DNA of 64,000 bases, taken from assembly GCF_000482705.1 (NCBI RefSeq), contig NZ_AXWO01000026.1, forward strand, positions 1-64,000, in the 5' to 3' direction. This DNA comes from Glycomyces arizonensis DSM 44726. Its GTDB lineage: Bacteria > Actinomycetota > Actinomycetes > Mycobacteriales > Micromonosporaceae. The translations under genes were made by a program, and so were the position numbers. The notes under the pieces were generated by a model. That model ran no database searches. It had not been told where the DNA came from and saw nothing but the letters and a program-made list of their open reading frames with translations. Shown here piece by piece: positions 58,160 through 64,000 of the stretch (the stretch's first letter is position 1; every line of letters begins with the position of its first letter).

Positions 58160-60367
58160 TCAGGAGCGGCGCGAGGCGGCGGTGAACGAGCGCAGGCGCT
58201 GCGAATTCGCCACCACCGAGACGCTCGAGAACGCCATCGCCAGCCCGGCGATCATCGGGTTGAGCAGCCCGAGGGCCGCCAGCGGGAGCGCCGCGGTGTT
58301 GTAGCCGAAGGCCCACACCAGGTTCTGCCGGATCGTGCGCAGCGTGCGCCGCGCCAGGCGGATCGCGTCCACGGCCACCAGCAGGTCGCCGCGCACCAGC
58401 GTCATGTCGCTGGCCGCGATCGCCACGTCGGTGCCGGTGCCCATCGCGATGCCCAGGTCGGCCGCGGCGAGCGCGGCCGCGTCGTTGACGCCGTCGCCGA
58501 CCATCGCCACGACCCGCCCCTCGGACTGGAGCCGGCCGATGTGCGCGAGCTTGTCCTCCGGCATGACCTCGGCGATGACGTCCTCGATGCCGACCTCGGC
58601 CGCGACGGCCTCGGCGACGGCCTTCGCATCCCCGGTGAGGAGGACCGGCGTCAGACCGAGGCGGCGCAGCTCGGCGACCGCGCGCGCACTGGTGGGCTTG
58701 ACGGTGTCGGCGACGGCCACGGTCCCGGCGACCTCGCCGTCCACGACCACCTCGACGACCGTGGCGGCGTCCGTGCCGGCGGTGCCGGAGCGGCCGACCG
58801 CCACGGTGCGGCCCTCGACAACGCCGGTGACGCCGACGCCCGGCCGGTTCGCGAAGTCGGACACGGCAGGGAGCTCGCCGAACCGCTCGCGCGCGGCGGC
58901 GGCGATCGCGCGGGCGATCGGGTGCTCCGAGGCGTCCTCCACGGCGCCCGCGTACCGCAGCGCCTCGTCGCCGGAGTGGTCGACGACGCTCATCGCGCCG
59001 GTGGTGACGGTGCCGGTCTTGTCCAGGACGATCGTGTCGATCTTCTTGGTCGACTCGAGGACCTCGGGGCCGGAGATCAGGATGCCCTCCCCCGCGGCGC
59101 GGGCGGTGCCGATCATGAGCGCCATGGGCGTGGCCAGGCCGAGCGCGCACGGGCAGGCGATGACCAGGACCGCGACGGCGGCGGTGACGGCCGTGCCGAG
59201 GCCGCCGACGAGCGCCCAGACGACGAGGACCACCAAGGCCAGGGCGATGACGATCGGCACGAAGACCGCGGAGATGCGGTCGGCCAGGCGCTGGACGGCG
59301 GCCTTGGAGGCCTGGGCGTCCTCGACCATGCGGGCCATCTGGGCGAGCTGGGTGTCGGCGCCGACGCGGGTGGCGCGCACCACCAGGCGCCCGGAGGCGT
59401 TGACGGTGGCGCCGGTGACCGTGTCGCCGATGGTGACCTCGACGGGCACGGACTCGCCGGTGAGCATCGACTCGTCGACGGCCGAGGCGCCGGAGCGCAC
59501 CTCGCCGTCGGTGGCGATCTTCTCGCCGGGGCGGACGACGAACTCGTCGCCGACGGCCAGCTCGCCGATCGGGACGCGGACCTCGCGCCCGTCGCGCAGG
59601 ACGGCGACGTCCTTGGCGCCGAGCTCCATCAGGGCGCGGAGGGCGGCCCCGGCCTGGCGCTTGGAGCGGTGCTCGAGGAAGCGGCCGAGCAGCACGAACG
59701 CGGTGACGCCCGCGGCGGCCTCCAGGTAGGTGTTGGAGGCGGCCTCGCCCGCGGAGCCGGTGAGCGAGAAGCCCTCGCTCATGCCGGCCGCGCCCGCGTC
59801 GCCGAGGAACAGGGCCCAGAGCGACCAGCCGAAGGCCGCGAGGGTGCCCATGGAGACCAGGGTGTCCATGTTGGCGGCGCCGTGGCGCAGCGTGATGGCC
59901 GCGACGCGGTGGAAGGGCCAGCCGCCCCAGACGACGACGGGCGCGGCGAGGGTGAGGGCGAGCCACTGCCAGTACTCGAACTGGAGGGCCGGGATCATCG
60001 ACAGGGCGATGACGGGGACGGCGAGGACGAGCGAGCCGATGGTGCGCTGGCGCAGCGAGCGGAGCTCGGCGTCATCGGCGACGGCGGCATGGTCGTGGCC
60101 GCCGGTGGTGTGTTCGCCGCCGTGGTCGTGTTCGGCGTGCCGGGGGGCGGGCTCGGGGACGACGTGGGTGGCGCCGTAACCGGTCTTCTTGACGACGTCG
60201 ACGAGGTCGTCGGCGGAGACGCCGTCGGGCGCGGCGACGCGGGCGCGTTCGGTCGCGAAGTTGACGGTGGCCTCGCAGCCTTCGACCCGGTTGAGCTTCT
60301 TCTCGATCCGGGCGGCGCACGAGGAGCACGTCATCCCGGTGATGTCGAGGTCGATGATGTTAGCCAT
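58160..60367 (-). CDS. copA: Copper-translocating P-type ATPase (CopA-like)
   Basis: 735 residues from ATG 60367. N-terminal HMA domain with GMTCSSC (C14, C17), a histidine-rich linker (about 77-93), eight transmembrane helices, CPC metal motif in [11 protein letters not shown], phosphorylation DKTGT, the SEHPIARA loop and [10 protein letters not shown]. Copper(I) export is predicted; silver is possible. A CsoR-like operator overlaps its promoter. No metallochaperone or csoR gene is next to it in this window. Confidence 0.94.
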   Translation of the reverse strand: MANIIDLDITGMTCSSCAARIEKKLNRVEGCEATVNFATERARVAAPDGVSADDLVDVVKKTGYGATHVVPEPAPRHAEHDHGGEHTTGGHDHAAVADDAELRSLRQRTIGSLVLAVPVIALSMIPALQFEYWQWLALTLAAPVVVWGGWPFHRVAAITLRHGAANMDTLVSMGTLAAFGWSLWALFLGDAGAAGMSEGFSLTGSAGEAASNTYLEAAAGVTAFVLLGRFLEHRSKRQAGAALRALMELGAKDVAVLRDGREVRVPIGELAVGDEFVVRPGEKIATDGEVRSGASAVDESMLTGESVPVEVTIGDTVTGATVNASGRLVVRATRVGADTQLAQMARMVEDAQASKAAVQRLADRISAVFVPIVIALALVVLVVWALVGGLGTAVTAAVAVLVIACPCALGLATPMALMIGTARAAGEGILISGPEVLESTKKIDTIVLDKTGTVTTGAMSVVDHSGDEALRYAGAVEDASEHPIARAIAAAARERFGELPAVSDFANRPGVGVTGVVEGRTVAVGRSGTAGTDAATVVEVVVDGEVAGTVAVADTVKPTSARAVAELRRLGLTPVLLTGDAKAVAEAVAAEVGIEDVIAEVMPEDKLAHIGRLQSEGRVVAMVGDGVNDAAALAAADLGIAMGTGTDVAIAASDMTLVRGDLLVAVDAIRLARRTLRTIRQNLVWAFGYNTAALPLAALGLLNPMIAGLAMAFSSVSVVANSQRLRSFTAASRRS

Positions 60368-60373
60368 GATCGA

Positions 60374-60393
60374 ACCATACCCCCTAGGGGTAT
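60374..60393 (-). promoter_or_regulatory. Promoter and CsoR-like operator of copA
   Basis: On the minus strand TATGGT (60374-60379) lies 6 bases before the ATG and fits a -10 box for a leaderless message. It overlaps the near-palindrome ATACCCC-C-TAGGGGTAT (60377-60393), which resembles operators of copper-sensing CsoR repressors. Repressor binding would block the promoter until copper rises. Confidence 0.7.
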
Positions 60394-60433
60394 CAATCGT
60401 CAAGGCGACAGGGTTGAGATCTCAACACGCAGA

Positions 60434-60470
60434 GGTTATAGAATATAAAATATATGGTATAAGGTATAAC
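60434..60470. repeat. AT-rich TTATAG/TATAAC island
   Basis: GGTTATAGAATATAAA continuing to GGTATAACTT. Outer ends GTTATA (60435-60440) and TATAAC (60465-60470) are inverted repeats. Lies about 65 bases upstream of copA. Confidence 0.65.
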
Positions 60471-60484
60471 TTCCGCACTGCGCA

Positions 60485-60733
60485 CCCCGGGATCTGGACA
60501 CGCGCAGGAGTTGCGGCGGGGCCGACGACGAGCGCGATCGATTCCCGGGGCCTCGGCACGCGCGGGACTTGTGCCGACGTTCCCGAGGTCAAGGTGCCAT
60601 GGCCCCCGGGATCTCAGCACACGCGGGAGTTATGAAGCGGTCGCCGCCGGTGTCGGTCACCGCCACCCGGGATCGCGGCACGCGCGGGAGTTATCCACAG
60701 GCCTCGCGCGCCGTCGCGGGAGTTATCCACAGG
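60485..60733. repeat. Spaced degenerate repeats with about 60-bp period
   Basis: Four copies of a 27-28-base sequence (CCCGGGATC, then CACGCGCGGGAGTT) at 60485-60512, 60544-60570, 60604-60631 and 60665-60692, separated by 31, 33 and 33 unrelated bases. A truncated fifth copy ends at 60733. Copies differ at two to four positions each. Spacing resembles a type I-E CRISPR, but the repeats are not uniform, lack a clean internal hairpin, and no cas gene is seen, so CRISPR is not called. Confidence 0.7.
60691..60731 (+). other. Two DnaA-box-like TTATCCACA sites
   Basis: Perfect TTATCCACA at 60691-60699 and 60723-60731, 32 bases apart, both in the context GGGAGTTATCCACAGG. They match the classical DnaA box, but no dnaA/dnaN neighbourhood or AT-rich unwinding element is present, so this is not called as an origin. 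Confidence 0.45.
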
Positions 60734-60897
60734 CCCAGAAACTTTTCCTTGACCGGTTTTGGGGCGTCTGTCAGGCTGGCGAGGACTTTCGTGGTGTGCA
60801 GGACGGCGGCGGGGGGGTAAAGAGGGGCGGAGTAGCGCCCCGGGCGCGCCAACACCCGAGCAGGGTTACGAGTCGAACACCACCGCTTGTCGGCCAT

Positions 60898-61185
60898 CAC
60901 CCGCCGCGCCGCCGCTTCGCGGCGGCCTCCGGCGCGGAGCGGCGTCGTATCGATGAGGGACGTCGCCGCCGCGCCGCCGCTTCGCGGCGGCCTCCGGCGT
61001 AGCAATGAGGGATGTCGCCGCAGTGCCGATTCGCAGGGGCCTCCGGCCGCCGTCATAACAATGAGGGACGTCGCCGCCGCGCCGCTTCTCGGCGGCCTCC
61101 GGTGCGGTCGTCGTAACCGTGGTGAGGACGTCGCCGCCGCGCCGCTCCGCGGCTTCGGCGGTCTCGCACGCCCCGCCGCGGATCG
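60898..61185. repeat. GC-rich hairpin repeats, about five copies
   Basis: Units anchored on ATGAGGGACGTCGCC at 60953, 61005, 61061 and (variant) 61122, with a leading partial copy from 60898. Each carries a GCCGC-TTCG-GCGGC-type hairpin and GGCCTCCGG. Periods are 52, 56 and 61 bases. The array runs up to the end of the acetoacetyl-CoA synthetase gene. The remaining part of the gap (60734-60897) shows nothing recognisable. Confidence 0.8.
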
Positions 61186-61199
61186 CATGGAGGCGCCGG

Positions 61200-63119
61200 T
61201 CACATGAAGGCGCGCAGGGACTCCGGGTTGGCCAGCGCGTCGGTGGAGATCGCCTCGTCGGGCCCCACGCCCTTGAGGATCTTCTTGACCGGGATCTCGA
61301 CCTTCTTGCCGCTCAGCGTCCGCGGCACCGCCGGAACCTGCCGGACCGCGTCCGGGACGTGCCGGGGCGAGAGCTGCTCGCGCAGCGCCCGCTTGATGCG
61401 CTGCCGCAGCGCGTCGTCGAGCTCGATCCCCTCCTTGCAGGCCACGAAGAGCAAGAGCTGGTCCTCCTGCTCGTCGTCCAGGTGCACCACCAGCGAGTCC
61501 GCGATGCCGTCGATCGACTCGACCACCGAGTAGAACTCGGCCGTGCCCATCCTGACGCCGCCGCGGTTGAGCGTGGCGTCGCTGCGCCCGGAGATGACCG
61601 CCGAGCCGCGCTCGGTGATGGTGATCCAGTCGCCGTGGCGCCATATGCCAGGGAAGTCCATGAGATAGGTGTCCCGGTAGCGCTGGCGCAGCGGGTCGCC
61701 CCACAGCCCCACGGGCATCGACGGCATCGGCGAGACGATCACCAGCTCGCCCTCCCGGCCGGTCACCGCGCGGCCGTCGGGGTCGAACGCGCGCACGTTC
61801 GCGCCCAGGCACCGGCACGAGATCTCCCCGCGCCACACCGGGACGGTCGGCGCGCCGCCGAGGAAGCCGGTGCACACGTCGGTCCCGCCGGACAGGGACT
61901 GGAGCTGCGCGGTCGCACTGACCTCGTTGTAGACGTAATCGAAGCCCGCCGCCGGCAGCGGCGCGCCGGTCGAGCCGATGCCGCGCACGCGCGAGAGGTC
62001 CGCCTCGCGCGCGGGCTTGACGCCCCTGGCGCGGCAGGCCATGAGGAACGGCGCGGAGGTGCCGAAGAACGTCGTCCCGGACTCCTCGGCCAGCCGCCAC
62101 ATGCCCACCGGGTCGGGCGCGCCGTCGAACAGGACGATCCCGGCGCCCACGATGGGCGCCGAGACGAGGTAGTTCCACATCATCCAGCCGGTGGTGGAGT
62201 ACCAGAAGAACCGGTCCCCCACGCCCAGGTCGTGGTGCAGGGCGTGCATCTTGGCGTGTTCGAGGGCCATGCCGCCGTGCGAGTGCACGATCGCCTTCGG
62301 CAGGCCGGTGGTGCCCGAGGAGTACAGGATGTAGAGCGGGTGGTCGAAGGTGAGCGGCTCGAACTCGATGCCGCCGTCGTAGGCGCAGAACCGGTCCCAC
62401 GTCTCGCCTTCGGGGTCGGAGCGGCCCAGGTACTGGAGCGTGACCACGCGGCCCAGGCCCGGCAGGGCGGCGGCGACCTCCCGCACCTCGGCGGTGCGGT
62501 CGATCTCCTTGGCGCCGTAGCGGTAGCCGTCCACGGCGACGAGGATCTTCGGCTCGATCTGGGAGAAGCGGTCGATGACGGCGCGCGCGCCGAACTCGGG
62601 CGCGCAGCTGGAGAAGACGGCGCCGATGCTCGCGGCGGCGAGCAGGAGCGCGAAGGTCTCGGGGATGTTCGGCATCCAGGCCGCGACGCGGTCGCCGGGG
62701 CGCACGCCGTGGCCGAGGAGCCCGGCCCTGGCGCGGGAGACGGCCTCGCGCAGGTCGGTCAGGGTCCATTCGACGGGGGCGCGCGTGTCGGAGTAGGCGC
62801 GCACGATGACGTCGTCGTCGCCGACGCCGGGGGCGGTGAGGACGGCGCGGGCGTAGTTGAACGACTCGTCGGGGAACCAGACGGTCTCGGGCATCGTCTC
62901 GTCGGCGAGGACGCGGTGCTCGGGCACGGTCTTGCCGAGGCCGAAGTACTCCCAGACCGAGCCCCAGAAGGGGCGCAGGTGGTCGACGGAGTACTGCCAC
63001 AGCGCCGGATACGAGGTGAGGTCGCGTTCTTCGCGGCGCGACAGCCACTGGCCGAACCGCCCGATGTTCGTCGCCTCCACCGCGTCGGGCCGCGGCAGCC
63101 ACAGCACCTCGTTCCTCAC
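61200..63119 (-). CDS. Acetoacetate-CoA ligase
   Basis: 639 residues, GTG start with GGGAGG upstream. ATP-dependent activation of acetoacetate to acetoacetyl-CoA. ANL-superfamily motifs: ILYSSGTTGLPKAIVHSHGG (AMP-binding P-loop), YSTTGWMMWN, the GRSDATLNRGGVRMG hinge, and SGKKVEIPVKKIL with the catalytic lysine. The N-terminal extension WQYSVDHLRPFWGSVWEYF is the acetoacetyl-CoA synthetase type rather than acetyl-CoA synthetase. Confidence 0.94.
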   Translation of the reverse strand: MRNEVLWLPRPDAVEATNIGRFGQWLSRREERDLTSYPALWQYSVDHLRPFWGSVWEYFGLGKTVPEHRVLADETMPETVWFPDESFNYARAVLTAPGVGDDDVIVRAYSDTRAPVEWTLTDLREAVSRARAGLLGHGVRPGDRVAAWMPNIPETFALLLAAASIGAVFSSCAPEFGARAVIDRFSQIEPKILVAVDGYRYGAKEIDRTAEVREVAAALPGLGRVVTLQYLGRSDPEGETWDRFCAYDGGIEFEPLTFDHPLYILYSSGTTGLPKAIVHSHGGMALEHAKMHALHHDLGVGDRFFWYSTTGWMMWNYLVSAPIVGAGIVLFDGAPDPVGMWRLAEESGTTFFGTSAPFLMACRARGVKPAREADLSRVRGIGSTGAPLPAAGFDYVYNEVSATAQLQSLSGGTDVCTGFLGGAPTVPVWRGEISCRCLGANVRAFDPDGRAVTGREGELVIVSPMPSMPVGLWGDPLRQRYRDTYLMDFPGIWRHGDWITITERGSAVISGRSDATLNRGGVRMGTAEFYSVVESIDGIADSLVVHLDDEQEDQLLLFVACKEGIELDDALRQRIKRALREQLSPRHVPDAVRQVPAVPRTLSGKKVEIPVKKILKGVGPDEAISTDALANPESLRAFM

Positions 63120-63188
63120 GGTCGCCTCCCAACCTCCACGCCAGTGTGGCCTGCAGCACTATCGTGTCACGGAGGCGCAAGGAGGACG

Positions 63189-64000
63189 CTATCGGGGGTT
63201 GGTTTGCGCCAGTTCATCCTCAATGTAACGGTCCTTGGTGATGTACAGGCCCGCGATGAGGTGCACGGCCATGAGGACGTAGAGGAGCGCGAACGGCAGC
63301 GTCCACTCCCGCGTCAGGCCGTGCAGCCAGCCGACGGCGAACGGCCCGATCCCGGCCAGCAGGTAGCCGCCGGACTGGGCGAACGAGGACAGCGCCGCGG
63401 TCCCCGCCGAGGTGCGCGCCCGCAGCCCGAACAGCGTCAGGATGAGCGGGAAGACCGACATCGCGATCGCCATGAACACCATCCAGACCCACGTCGAGGC
63501 CCCGCCGCCGAACAGCTGGACCCCCGCCACGCCGATCGGGTAGCACAGGACCAGCGCGAAGAACACGGGCCGCTGGCGCCCCGGCCGGACGGCGACCACC
63601 GGGACGAGCATGAACACCGGGATCTGGACGAGGGTGAACAGGCCGAGCATGGACGCGGCGGTGGCCCCGTCCATGCCCTGGTCGCGCAGGAAGGTCGTGA
63701 GCCAGCCCATGAAGATGTAGGCCATCGCCGACTGCGTGCCGAAGGCGAGCAGCATCATCCACGCGAGCCTGGAGCGCTGGACGCCGCGCAGGTGATGGCC
63801 GTTCCCGGCCGCGGCGTGCTCGGCGGGCGGGCGCCACAGCAGCCACGGGACGATCGCGAGCAGCGCGGGGACGGCCCAGGCGGCGAGCGCGAGGCGCCAG
63901 TCGCCGGTCCAGTGCTCGAGCGGGACGGTCGCGAACGCGCCGACGCTGGTGCCGATGGCGAGCATCGCCGAGTAGGCGGTGGTCATGCGGCCGAGGGAGC
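63189..64000 (-). CDS. MFS transporter, C-terminal part (cut by window end)
   Basis: The reading frame stays open past base 64000, so the N terminus is missing. The 270 residues seen contain about eight transmembrane helices; RSRLAWMMLLAFGTQSAMAYIFMGWLTTFLRDQGMDGATA resembles CynX/NimT-type major facilitator carriers for anions or drugs. An ATG at 63986 is internal. Substrate cannot be told. Confidence 0.88.
   Translation of the reverse strand, partial: SLGRMTTAYSAMLAIGTSVGAFATVPLEHWTGDWRLALAAWAVPALLAIVPWLLWRPPAEHAAAGNGHHLRGVQRSRLAWMMLLAFGTQSAMAYIFMGWLTTFLRDQGMDGATAASMLGLFTLVQIPVFMLVPVVAVRPGRQRPVFFALVLCYPIGVAGVQLFGGGASTWVWMVFMAIAMSVFPLILTLFGLRARTSAGTAALSSFAQSGGYLLAGIGPFAVGWLHGLTREWTLPFALLYVLMAVHLIAGLYITKDRYIEDELAQTNPR

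Noticed and set aside
57915..59966. Very long open frame opposite to and overlapping copA, Arg/Gly/His-rich
   Set aside because: It is the shadow of copA in another frame of GC-rich DNA; copA has all P-type ATPase motifs and this frame has no recognisable domain.
60691..60731. Chromosomal origin of replication
   Set aside because: Only two DnaA-like boxes, no AT-rich unwinding region between them and no dnaA, dnaN or rpmH nearby.
60485..60733. True CRISPR array
   Set aside because: Spacing is right, but repeats differ from each other, lack a clean stem, are few, and no cas gene is present; kept as a repeat and a finding.

Overview
The window is high-GC actinobacterial chromosome. Gene order matches the conserved blocks of Mycobacterium and Streptomyces: a manC / WhiB2 / DUF3499 / manB / manA block, ahcY, a moeZ / DUF3152 / TetR / DUF3107 block, mtrA-mtrB-lpqB, secA, hpf, comF, and a divergent ferritin-like / RhlE pair. 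NucS in place of MutSL, WhiB, MtrAB-LpqB and MoeZ all point to Actinomycetota. The overall look resembles Glycomycetaceae, but that family-level guess rests on gestalt only.

Layout. 0.2-9.5 kb: nucS, a DUF4190 membrane protein, and GDP-mannose supply (manC, manB, a SIS-domain isomerase, manA) with whiB, DUF3499 and Trm112-like genes. 9.5-20 kb: a GNAT protein, ahcY followed by a 42-bp tandem repeat, a Tat-exported beta-lactamase-like protein, a leftward four-gene operon ending in moeZ, and divergent TetR and DUF3107 genes. 20-25.5 kb: lpqB, mtrB and mtrA (leftward, overlapping) and ndh. 25.5-29.8 kb: a tightly overlapping MoxR / DUF58 / DUF4129 operon. 29.9-36.8 kb is the accessory island: an Rpn-like nuclease, then a four-gene leftward unit of subtilisin-like protease, ECF sigma factor, anti-sigma-like protein and TPR-CHAT (caspase-like) protease, with a DUF397 gene just beyond. 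36.9-49.7 kb: pruA, an AAA/DUF4143 ATPase under a long palindrome, DUF6912, secA, two tandem-GNAT proteins, an L,D-transpeptidase lipoprotein, hpf and comF. 49.8-58 kb: ferritin-like/rhlE, small membrane proteins, MarC, a SigE-type sigma factor with its membrane partner, a PH-domain protein and an rRNA/tRNA methyltransferase. 58-64 kb: a copper P-type ATPase with a CsoR-like operator, an 800-bp repeat-rich gap, acetoacetyl-CoA synthetase, and an MFS transporter cut by the window end.

The best candidate for an under-described system is the S8 protease / sigma / anti-sigma-like / TPR-CHAT unit at 30865-36077. All four proteins appear cytoplasmic, and two proteases are encoded with a dedicated transcription switch, so a protease-cascade conflict or cell-death module is a reasonable inference. 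The sequence cannot show what triggers it. Other unexplained structure: AT-rich islands sharing TTATAG/CTATAA in an otherwise GC-rich sequence, a 7-bp CTATAAT array, a 42-bp repeat overlapping the ahcY stop, and two different repeat arrays at 60.4-61.2 kb. One of those arrays has about 60-bp spacing that resembles CRISPR geometry but diverged repeats. No tRNA, rRNA, insertion sequence or cas gene was recognised.
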